DNA of 64,000 nt from Arachidicoccus sp. (GTDB lineage Bacteria; Bacteroidota; Bacteroidia; Chitinophagales; Chitinophagaceae). Shown here one piece after another: positions 25,234-33,328 of the stretch (within the stretch, counting starts at the first letter, position 1; each line of letters opens with the position of its first letter). Under the pieces are notes generated by a model that saw nothing but the letters and a program-made list of their open reading frames with translations, was not told the DNA's origin and searched no databases. The stretch lies in contig JAPWKH010000030.1 of NCBI GenBank assembly GCA_028283605.1, forward strand, positions 1 to 64,000. Direction: 5' to 3'. The position numbers and the translations under genes are program-made.

Positions 25234-26175
25234 ATGAATTTAGCTTTAATAAAAACAAACCTGATATGGTTCATAAGTATTTTTTGTTTAAGCAATAATG
25301 CTTTAAACGCTCAAAAGAAGGAAAACTGGAATTATAGAAGCCAATATGCGACTGTGGAGAATGTACGCATACATTATGTGAAAGCGGGAACCGGGAGTCC
25401 GATTTTATTATTGCATGGTTTTCCGGAAACGATTTATACCTGGCGTTATATAATTCCCGAGCTTTCTAAAAAACATACCGTAATTGCAATCGATTTACCC
25501 GGAATAGGACAATCAGGGCCTTCCCAAGCAGGTTATGACCAGAAAACTATTGCATCATTATTACATAATTTCATGGTTAAATTGGGATACGAACAAACGG
25601 CAATTTTGGCTCATGATCTGGGTGTTGAAATGGCCTATGGATATGCTTCTGCCTATTCGGAAAGCGTAACTAAGGTTGTATTTCTGGATGTACCTATTGC
25701 AACAGAACAAATGGAAAAACTGCCGATATTATCAGAAGACCAACATGTATTCTGGTGGTTTGCTTTTCACAACGTGAAGGATTTACCGGAAGATTTAGTA
25801 AAGGGAAAAGAATATATTTACCTTAATTGGTTTTTTCAGCACGATACATATAACAGAGAACCTTTCAGTAAAAATAATGTTGAAGTTTATGCTAAATCAT
25901 ATGCCAAACCAGGTATTTTTCATGCAGCAATGGAATATTATCGGGCATTCCTCCAAAACATCAAGCTGAATAAAGAAAATACCAAGAAAAAATTATTAAT
26001 GCCCGTATTGGCATTAGGTGGAGACAAGAGTTTCGGGATGAATACATTGTATTCCTTTCAACAATTAGCAACAAACATTAAGGGAGGTTCAATTGAAAAT
26101 TGCGGGCATTTTATTCAGGAAGAACAGCCACAAAAACTTTTGGATCAATTGATTCCTTTTTTAGAAAATAGATAA
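25234..26175 (+). CDS. Exported alpha/beta hydrolase, epoxide-hydrolase/dehalogenase type
   Basis: 313 residues from ATG 25234, preferred over a TTG at 25153 because it gives a signal peptide (LIWFISIFCLSNNALNAQ). LLLHGFPETIYTWRYIIPEL is the oxyanion region; the nucleophile elbow AHDLGVEMAYGY carries Asp, as in haloalkane dehalogenases and epoxide hydrolases, rather than Ser. The catalytic His is in NCGHFIQEEQP. It should act in the periplasm on a small organic compound. Regulation by the divergent HxlR gene is likely. Confidence 0.9.
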   Translation: MNLALIKTNLIWFISIFCLSNNALNAQKKENWNYRSQYATVENVRIHYVKAGTGSPILLLHGFPETIYTWRYIIPELSKKHTVIAIDLPGIGQSGPSQAGYDQKTIASLLHNFMVKLGYEQTAILAHDLGVEMAYGYASAYSESVTKVVFLDVPIATEQMEKLPILSEDQHVFWWFAFHNVKDLPEDLVKGKEYIYLNWFFQHDTYNREPFSKNNVEVYAKSYAKPGIFHAAMEYYRAFLQNIKLNKENTKKKLLMPVLALGGDKSFGMNTLYSFQQLATNIKGGSIENCGHFIQEEQPQKLLDQLIPFLENR

Positions 26176-26216
26176 TTTTAGACACGAGAAAAAAACTCTT
26201 TTTGGGTGAATGAAAT

Positions 26217-26681
26217 ATGGAAGAACTGATTAGCTATTTATTGCAATTCGGGCAACTCAATCCCCAGCAGATAGAGTTGGTTAAAACAAAAGCGGAAGAA
26301 AAATTCTTGCCGAAAGGCGAGTCTTTTTCGGAAGCCGGAAAAATTGCCAAACAAATTGCCTTCGTGCAGGAAGGTGTGTTGATGATTTGCTATTACAACA
26401 ACAAAGGCGAAGAAATCGTCCATCATTTCGTGGATGAAAATCATTTTACGGTGGACCTGGATAGTTTCAACCACAAGATTGCATCGACGGTTTACATACG
26501 AGCAGTTACGGATTGCCAACTAATTTCATTTTCGTATGATAGTTTCAAAACACTTTCGGAAACCATTATTGACTGGGATAAAATCATCCATAAAATCACG
26601 GTAAAAACCTTGCTGGACAAAGTGAACCTGGCGCAGCCAAAACTAGGTACAGATGCCAAAACACGATACTGGATTTCCTAA
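26217..26681 (+). CDS. Crp/Fnr-like regulator, helix-turn-helix lost by frameshift
   Basis: 154 residues: effector barrel (LPKGESFSEAGKIAKQIAFV, then QEGVLMICYYNNKGEEIVHH) and the central helix region. The frame stops at RYWIS. The DNA-binding end continues in another frame to 26784 (KNFPNLANRIPLVYIASYLG, ITATSLSRIRKNIR), so one base change would restore a full regulator. The 5' 170 bases, plus the SDR-derived tail just upstream, duplicate 24360-24560. Confidence 0.8.
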   Translation: MEELISYLLQFGQLNPQQIELVKTKAEEKFLPKGESFSEAGKIAKQIAFVQEGVLMICYYNNKGEEIVHHFVDENHFTVDLDSFNHKIASTVYIRAVTDCQLISFSYDSFKTLSETIIDWDKIIHKITVKTLLDKVNLAQPKLGTDAKTRYWIS

Positions 26682-26865
26682 AAAACTTTCCCAACTTAGC
26701 CAACAGGATTCCGCTGGTGTATATTGCCTCCTATTTAGGCATTACCGCAACTTCGCTGAGTAGGATTAGGAAGAATATAAGATGATCTTATTTTTAGTTT
26801 CGGAAAATAATCATTAAAATTAAAACAAAAAAGGAAGCTTGAAAAAAATGCTAAACAAATTACTT

Positions 26866-28104
26866 TTAATCTTCTTGTTCGCCTGCGTTAGATAATTTAG
26901 CATTAATGAAGAATGCGCCTTTGGTTACAATTTTTGCATTACTCGGAATGTCCTGTAGAAAAGTTATTGCAGTGAAACCTATATCGGAAATACCTTTCAC
27001 TACTTCAATTTTTTCAAAATTTACGTTATCTTTGGCTTCGTCTTGATGCTGTTTCGCTTTTTTATCGGTAATAATAAAAATGTAGTCTTTTCCATCTGCA
27101 CTTACAATAGCATCTGTTGGTACGGCAGGCGCGGTAACATTGTTCAGGCTTACGATACCTGTAACATTCATTCCGTCAATCAATCCTGTTTTATTTCCTG
27201 TTACAGCACAATGAACGGCAATGGTTTTGCTGTCGTTTTCAAATGACGAACCGATATTAAAAACTTTTGCATCGTATTCATTAGTTGGATTGTTGGTTAA
27301 AGAGAAGTGTACAATTTGCCCAACCTTGAACATCGGCAAATCTTTTTCAAAAACCTGTAAATCCAAGTGCAACGAACTGTTATCTACGATTTCGGCAACA
27401 GGAGAAGAAACATCTACATAACTGCCGATTTTGGCAAACAAATTACTTATCGTTCCATTCAACGGGCTTGTAACCACTAATGCCGATTTTAAATTGCTGT
27501 TTGATACCGAATTGGGATTAATGCCCATTAACTGAAGTTGCTGTTGCAATGACGCTTTTCGAGTGCGAAGCGTGTTAAGCTCTGCCGTTGCATTTTGCAA
27601 ATTTTTCAAAGCGCCTGCATTGCCTGCATTGAGTTCTTGTTGGCGTTGTGCTTCCTGCTGCGCAAAAGTTATTTTACTGTCAATGGCCAAATATTCTTCC
27701 TGCAATTGAATAAACTGCGGATTAGTAATCGTAGCTATTACTTGTCCTTTCTTTACATCATCGCCGATTTGCACATTCAAGGTTTTGACAACTCCGCCGT
27801 ACAGGGAAGTTGCATTTCCTTTGTTATTGTTGGGAACGCGCAACATACCGTTTGCTTTTATGGTAGCTGTTAGTTCTTTGCTTTCTACACTGCCGAACTG
27901 AATGCCCACCGCTTTTATTTGCTCTTGTGTAAGTGTGCTAATTGTTGGCATTACTATTGCTTGCTGATGCTTTCCAGAAGTTGCCGTGTCTTTGGGACTT
28001 TTTTCATTTTGTGGATTACTGTTCTTGTTGCCGCAACTGTTCAGCAAAAACAAAATAGTAAGCGACAACGAAAAAATGATTGTTTTTTTTATATTGAAAT
28101 TCAT
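26866..28104 (-). CDS. RND efflux periplasmic adaptor (CzcB-like lipoprotein)
   Basis: 412 residues with a lipobox (LFLLNSC, Cys 24). Membrane-fusion-protein order: lipoyl-like half (GGVVKTLNVQIGDDVKKGQV), alpha-hairpin (LEEYLAIDSKITF region and a long Gln-rich coiled coil), second lipoyl half (VVTSPLNGTISNLFAKIGSY) and beta-barrel domain. It links the inner-membrane pump to the outer-membrane channel. It begins 6 bp after the pump gene and is the last gene of the operon. Confidence 0.92.
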   Translation of the reverse strand: MNFNIKKTIIFSLSLTILFLLNSCGNKNSNPQNEKSPKDTATSGKHQQAIVMPTISTLTQEQIKAVGIQFGSVESKELTATIKANGMLRVPNNNKGNATSLYGGVVKTLNVQIGDDVKKGQVIATITNPQFIQLQEEYLAIDSKITFAQQEAQRQQELNAGNAGALKNLQNATAELNTLRTRKASLQQQLQLMGINPNSVSNSNLKSALVVTSPLNGTISNLFAKIGSYVDVSSPVAEIVDNSSLHLDLQVFEKDLPMFKVGQIVHFSLTNNPTNEYDAKVFNIGSSFENDSKTIAVHCAVTGNKTGLIDGMNVTGIVSLNNVTAPAVPTDAIVSADGKDYIFIITDKKAKQHQDEAKDNVNFEKIEVVKGISDIGFTAITFLQDIPSNAKIVTKGAFFINAKLSNAGEQED

Positions 28105-28110
28105 ATCGAA

Positions 28111-31100
28111 TTATTGATTGATGATTGAATAAATATTGATGACCGATTGATTTATTTGCTGAATACTTTTTAAGTAATTCAAATGTATATCCATTGCTGT
28201 TTGTAAAGCATACAAATACTCAACATAACTTATGTCGCCTGTTCGATAACCCAACTGTGCTGCAGAAACAATATCATTTGAGTTAGGCAGAGCTTGCTGT
28301 TTGTAATAATTGAACTGTTGCAAATCCTGCTGATATTGCTGTACCGCATTTAGCAATTGTGCTTGCAATACACTTTCTTTTTGCTGAGTACTGGCTTGCG
28401 CCGCTTGTTTTTGATAGTCCAACGATTTTATTCGAGCTTTGGTAGCCCCGAAAGTCAAAGGGATAGAGATGCCGATATTTGCGTAGCTGAACCGCCTGCC
28501 TGCATTAAGATACTGTTCCTGTCCGTTTATATTTTGAAAACCTATCAAAGATTGATTGGTATAACCAATGGTAAAATCTGGCAAGCCTTGTGCTTTTTCT
28601 ACTTGCTTGCTTTGTTCTGCAATTAAAGCATCCTGATAAAGTGCTTTAATTGTCGGATGGTTGGCAATGACTGTGCTGTCCAACAAAGTACTTATTTGTA
28701 AGGGCTGAAATTCAACATCGTTATTTACTTCAAATGGCTCATCGATATTCATCAAGGCTTGCAGATTTTGATATGCATTTTGTAAATACACATCATTTTG
28801 TGTCATTAATAAATGAATTTCGCCTTGCTTGGCTTGTGCCGTACTGATGTCTAATTTTTTAGTATCGCCAGTTTTATAACGAAGTGCTGCGACTTTGACA
28901 AAATCATTATACAAACTGTCTAAGTGCGACAACTGTTTTTGATTGTGTTGCAGATATTGAATTTGGTAGAAATAAGTCCGCACTTGATTTTTTAATTCAA
29001 GCGCCGATATTTGACTTTGTAATTCTTTGCTTTTTACCTGCGCATTGATTAATCCCTTTTTAGCGCCAAACAATGTTGGGAAAGGTATCGTTTGTGCTAT
29101 TTGAAAAGATTGGTCAAACTTGGTACTGTTATACTGCCCCAACTGTGTGTTAAAATCCAATTTTGGTAATTCGTTCGATGTCCTTTTAAGGCTTTGTAAA
29201 GATTCTATTTCAAGATTTTTCGCTTTGACGTTGCCATTATTTTGCAGCGAAATATTTATAGCTTCATCTACACCAATTATTTTTTTTGTTTGAGCATTGG
29301 CATTGAAACTGAAAACGAAAAGCGACAAAATGATTAAGATTGTAACTGATTTCATTTTTCTTTTTTTTCTGAAGTTGATTTTTGAATTGAAAATGATGTA
29401 AAGCAAAGGCAATACAAACAGGGTAAGGAATGTAGCTGTAACTAATCCGCCAATAACTACCGTTGCCAATGGTTTTTGAACTTCGGCACCCGCGCCTGTG
29501 CTTAATGCCATAGGCAAAAAACCTAAACTTGCTACGGTGGCCGTCATTAGTACGGGTCGTAATCGTTCTTTTGTGCCGTCAAACACTCGCTTGAAAATAT
29601 CTTTAATACCGTCTTTTTCCAATTGATTGAAAGTCCCGATTAGAACAATGCCGTTTAATACTGCCACACCAAACAACGCAATGAAACCGATACCTGCGCT
29701 GATGCTGAAAGGCATACCACGCAGCAACAGCGCAAGTACGCCGCCTATGGCGCTCATCGGGATTGCCGTAAAAATTAAACTTGCCTGTTTGAGAGATCGG
29801 AACGTGAAATACAACAAGGTAAAAATCAACAACAACGATACAGGTACGGCAATCATCAGACGTTTACTTGCTTGCTGCAAATTCTCAAACTGTCCGCCAT
29901 AAGTAAAGTAATATCCTGTCGGCAATTGTATCTGCTTGTTTAATTTCTGTTGGATTTCGCCAATCACACTTTGCACATCTCTACCCGAAACATTGAACGA
30001 AACATAAATTCTGCGTTTCCCATTTTCGCGGCTTATTTGTGCAGGTCCTAATTTGTAGCTGATATTGGCGACCTGCGACAATGGGATTTGATTGCCTGTG
30101 TTGGTAGGTATCATTAAATTGCTGACATCGTCTATTCCTGTCCTGAATGTGCTGTCTAACCGAACAACCAAATCAAAACGCCGTTCGTTTTCAAAAACCT
30201 GCCCCGCCGTTTTTCCTGCAAATGCTGTACTTACCACATCATTTACATCTTCTACATTGATACCGTAATTGGCAAGCCTTGCCCTCTCGTACTCAATAGT
30301 TATTTGCGGCAGCCCCTGTACCCGTTCAACTTGCGGTTCTGTAATTCCTTTAATAGGTGCGATAACGGCGCTTACTTTATTAGCATAGTTGTACAACGTA
30401 TCTAAATCTTCGCCAAATATTTTAATGGCTACATCTTGGCGTATGCCTGTCATTAACTCATTAAAACGCATTTGAATGGGCTGATTGGGTTCTACAATAA
30501 CGCCCGGAATAACTTCTAATTTTTCTTTTATCATATTAGCCAATTTAAAAAAATCATCAGTAGTTGTCCATTCGCTTTTGTCTTTCAGTATAACTATTAA
30601 ATCACTTGCTTGCATAGGCATCGGGTCGGTTGCAACATCGGCAGCACCTGTTTTACCGATTACCATTTTTACTTCGGGAAATTTTCTGATAATTTTTTCA
30701 GCCTGCATTACCGTTTCGGTAGTTTGGCTAAGAGATGCTCCTTGCGGTAACACAAATTCTATTGCATAATCGCCCTCTTGCAATTGCGGTATAAATTCGC
30801 CGCCCAAATTTTTAAAAATGAAAAGGCAGATGATAAAAAATAAAACGGTAATACCTGCAATCTGATATTTGAATTTCACAGCTTTTCGTAAAAGCGGTTG
30901 ATAAATATTTTGCAGGAACTTCATCATTTTGTCTGAAAAGGTTTCTTTGTGTGAAACATTTTTGGACAAGAACAATGCACTCATCATCGGTATGTAGGTC
31001 AATGATAAAATAAATGCTCCAATAATGGCAAAGCCAACGGTTTTAGCCATTGGCGTAAACATTTTTCCCTCAACACTCGTCAATGTGAGTATCGGAATAT

Positions 31101-32478
31101 AAACGATTAAAATAATGATTTCCCCAAACGCTGCACTATTTCTGATTTTGGAAGCGGAAGTAAAAACTTCATCGTCCATTTCCTGCTGCGTTAATCGGTT
31201 TATGGATTTTCGCAAACCCAAATGGTGTAACGTGGCTTCTACAATAATAACTGCACCGTCCACGATTAGGCCGAAATCTATTGCGCCCAAACTCATCAAG
31301 TTGGCACTTACTCCAAAAATATTCATCAACCCCAAAGCAAACAGCAATGACAAGGGAATGGCGGAAGCTACAATTAAACCTGCTCGTAGATTTCCTAAAA
31401 ATAATACCAATACGAAAATGACTATCAATGCGCCCTCAATCAAGCTCTTTTCAACTGTATCGATAGCTCTGTTTACTAAATCGGTTCTGTCTAAAAACGG
31501 CTCTATTACAACATCGTTGGGCAAAGAGGCTTGTATGGTTGGTATTCTTTCTTTTACTCTTTTTATTACCTCACTGCTGTTTGCTCCTTTAAGCATCAGT
31601 ACAATACCGCCTACGACTTCTTTTTCTCCGTTGTAGGTCATAGCACCGTAACGAGGCGGTGTGCCGTATTGGACTTTCGCTATATCTTTTATCAATATAG
31701 GAATGCCGTTGGGTTGTTTTTTTACAATGATATTTTCAATATCCGAAAAGGTCTTCACTAAACCGATACCTCTGATAAAGTAAGCATTCGGCTTTTTATC
31801 AATATATGCTCCGCCTGTATTTTCATTATTTTTTGAAAGCGCATCAAAAATTTCGGAAATGCTTACACCCATTGCCTTTAATTGATTGGGATTCACGGCA
31901 ACTTCATATTGTTTTGTAATGCCGCCAAAGCCTGTAACTTCAGCTACACCCTCTATGCCGTAGAGCTGCCTTGCCACTATCCAATCTTGCATAGTACGCA
32001 AATCCATAGCTGAATATTTTTGCTCACTGCCTTTTTTAGGATGAATGACATACTGATAGATTTCGCCAAGCCCTGTAGTAATAGGCGCTAATTCGGGTTT
32101 TCCCAATGATGCAGGTATATCTTTTTCGGCTTCGTTTAGCTTTTCTCCAATCAACTGACGAGCAAAATAGATATTCACTTTGTCTTTAAAAACAATGGTA
32201 ATAACACTCAATCCGAAGCGAGAAAAGGAACGCATTTCCGTTACATCGGGCAAGTTTGCCATTGCTTTTTCAACAGGAAAGGTTACAAACTGTTCTACTT
32301 CCTGTGCTGCCAATGTTGGGGCTTGGGTAATAATTTGTACCTGATTATTAGTAATATCAGGCAGGGCATCAATGGGTATTTTGGTAATGCTCCACGCGCC
32401 CCAAATGATAAGCAATAAGGTCATTATTCCAATGACCAATTTATTTTTTATGCTGAACTTTATAATATTGTCTAACAC
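28111..32478 (-). CDS. CzcA-type heavy-metal RND pump fused to a TolC-like outer-membrane channel
   Basis: 1455 residues. Residues 1 to about 1040 are a heavy-metal RND pump: start LDNIIKFSIKNKLVIGIMTL and the proton-relay motif GAIDFGLIVDGAVIIVE, the CzcA-like form with two Asp and a Glu that goes with divalent ions (Co, Zn, Cd, Ni) rather than Cu/Ag. A second Met at residue 1042 opens a perfect signal peptide (KSVTILIILSLFVFSFNANAQ), followed by 400 residues of TolC/CzcC-like coiled-coil channel (INISLQNNGNVKAKNLEIES, then QYQQDLQQFNYYKQQALPNS). The frame is continuous across the junction. Such fusions are known in Bacteroidota; the internal signal peptide suggests cleavage or independent initiation. 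Confidence 0.93.
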   Translation of the reverse strand: MLDNIIKFSIKNKLVIGIMTLLLIIWGAWSITKIPIDALPDITNNQVQIITQAPTLAAQEVEQFVTFPVEKAMANLPDVTEMRSFSRFGLSVITIVFKDKVNIYFARQLIGEKLNEAEKDIPASLGKPELAPITTGLGEIYQYVIHPKKGSEQKYSAMDLRTMQDWIVARQLYGIEGVAEVTGFGGITKQYEVAVNPNQLKAMGVSISEIFDALSKNNENTGGAYIDKKPNAYFIRGIGLVKTFSDIENIIVKKQPNGIPILIKDIAKVQYGTPPRYGAMTYNGEKEVVGGIVLMLKGANSSEVIKRVKERIPTIQASLPNDVVIEPFLDRTDLVNRAIDTVEKSLIEGALIVIFVLVLFLGNLRAGLIVASAIPLSLLFALGLMNIFGVSANLMSLGAIDFGLIVDGAVIIVEATLHHLGLRKSINRLTQQEMDDEVFTSASKIRNSAAFGEIIILIVYIPILTLTSVEGKMFTPMAKTVGFAIIGAFILSLTYIPMMSALFLSKNVSHKETFSDKMMKFLQNIYQPLLRKAVKFKYQIAGITVLFFIICLFIFKNLGGEFIPQLQEGDYAIEFVLPQGASLSQTTETVMQAEKIIRKFPEVKMVIGKTGAADVATDPMPMQASDLIVILKDKSEWTTTDDFFKLANMIKEKLEVIPGVIVEPNQPIQMRFNELMTGIRQDVAIKIFGEDLDTLYNYANKVSAVIAPIKGITEPQVERVQGLPQITIEYERARLANYGINVEDVNDVVSTAFAGKTAGQVFENERRFDLVVRLDSTFRTGIDDVSNLMIPTNTGNQIPLSQVANISYKLGPAQISRENGKRRIYVSFNVSGRDVQSVIGEIQQKLNKQIQLPTGYYFTYGGQFENLQQASKRLMIAVPVSLLLIFTLLYFTFRSLKQASLIFTAIPMSAIGGVLALLLRGMPFSISAGIGFIALFGVAVLNGIVLIGTFNQLEKDGIKDIFKRVFDGTKERLRPVLMTATVASLGFLPMALSTGAGAEVQKPLATVVIGGLVTATFLTLFVLPLLYIIFNSKINFRKKRKMKSVTILIILSLFVFSFNANAQTKKIIGVDEAINISLQNNGNVKAKNLEIESLQSLKRTSNELPKLDFNTQLGQYNSTKFDQSFQIAQTIPFPTLFGAKKGLINAQVKSKELQSQISALELKNQVRTYFYQIQYLQHNQKQLSHLDSLYNDFVKVAALRYKTGDTKKLDISTAQAKQGEIHLLMTQNDVYLQNAYQNLQALMNIDEPFEVNNDVEFQPLQISTLLDSTVIANHPTIKALYQDALIAEQSKQVEKAQGLPDFTIGYTNQSLIGFQNINGQEQYLNAGRRFSYANIGISIPLTFGATKARIKSLDYQKQAAQASTQQKESVLQAQLLNAVQQYQQDLQQFNYYKQQALPNSNDIVSAAQLGYRTGDISYVEYLYALQTAMDIHLNYLKSIQQINQSVINIYSIINQ

Positions 32479-32623
32479 AATTCATTTGATTAATGATGAA
32501 TACGAATGGATTAAAACGCTTTTTGTATGGCACAAAAGGCGGGTGAAAATGTACAAACACAAAACAAAAGGTAGCTAACGCATAGCGTTATACCTGCACG
32601 GTTAGTACATTAGCTAATAAGTA

Positions 32624-32950
32624 TTAAGCATTCATCTTTGGCGGCTGCCAAATATTTCCGTAGTAATTGGAAACAAAAGAAAAATCCTGAATAGGAAATG
32701 TAATTTTTGAAACTACAATAAGTTTTGTAATTTCTATTTTTAAGAATGTGAATTTGGGATTTGCAGAAAGATTACAACAACTGCAAGTACAAAAAGGACT
32801 ACAAGCATCATCGCGATTGGCTTCGTGATTTTGACTTTGCGAAAGTTCTTTTATAATGGTATTATTTGGACATATTTTATATATATCTCTACAAGGCACT
32901 GCCGACAACGCCAAAAGGTAAATACTGAATATATATGCAAAAATCCTCAT
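32624..32950 (-). CDS. Small Cys-rich exported protein of metal efflux operons (DUF6660-like)
   Basis: 108 residues with an N-terminal hydrophobic segment (IFAYIFSIYLLALSAVPC), a Cys-rich centre DACSPFCTCSCCNL (C50, C54, C56, C58, C59) and the tail NIWQPPKMNA. It resembles a small Bacteroidota family (DUF6660) usually found directly upstream of CzcA/CusA genes. It could bind or sense metal in the envelope; this is inferred from Cys content and position. Start ATG 32950, 8 bases below a TAATTTTG box. Confidence 0.75.
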   Translation of the reverse strand: MRIFAYIFSIYLLALSAVPCRDIYKICPNNTIIKELSQSQNHEANRDDACSPFCTCSCCNLSANPKFTFLKIEITKLIVVSKITFPIQDFSFVSNYYGNIWQPPKMNA

Positions 32951-32957
32951 TCAAGTA

Positions 32958-32987
32958 CAAAATTAAGCATAAGTTTCAAGACTGCAA
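32958..32987 (-). promoter_or_regulatory. Promoter of the metal efflux operon
   Basis: On the minus strand TTG (32987-32985), 19 bases, TAATTTTG (32965-32958). It fits the Bacteroidota consensus and leaves a very short leader. Confidence 0.6.
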
Positions 32988-33031
32988 TGCAGCATTGAAA
33001 TAATAGGCGAAGCAAGTAACAAATTGATCTG

Positions 33032-33060
33032 TCCGAACATCCTGAAGTTCGGAACTTCAG
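33032..33060. promoter_or_regulatory. Overlapping inverted repeats upstream of the metal efflux operon
   Basis: CTGAAGTTC-G-GAACTTCAG (33042-33060) is a perfect 9-bp dyad. TCCGAAC (33032-33038) pairs with GTTCGGA (33047-33053), so the two dyads share bases and exclude each other as hairpins. They lie 45-75 bases above the efflux promoter in an otherwise featureless, very AT-rich gap (32951-33328). Confidence 0.5.
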
Positions 33061-33328
33061 AAATGTCATTGTTATGTGTATTTGAAATCTCTGTAATAAA
33101 AGAATTTGCAAGGCACATACAGTGCTCATATTTCCAGTTTAATGAAATTTAAGATTCATAAAAGATTTTGTACCACTATTTAGCCCATTAAAAATTAATT
33201 ATTTTATAAAATATTTTTTAAAAAAGTTAATTATAACAAAAAATGTTTTTATATTTACATTAATTATTTTTTAAAATATTCCTTATTTTTTTTAATGATT
33301 GTTAAAATTTAAACATAAATAGATTTAC

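Noticed and set aside
32947-33129. 60-codon minus frame upstream of the Cys-rich protein
   Set aside because: It overlaps the promoter and dyads of the metal operon and has no recognisable domain.
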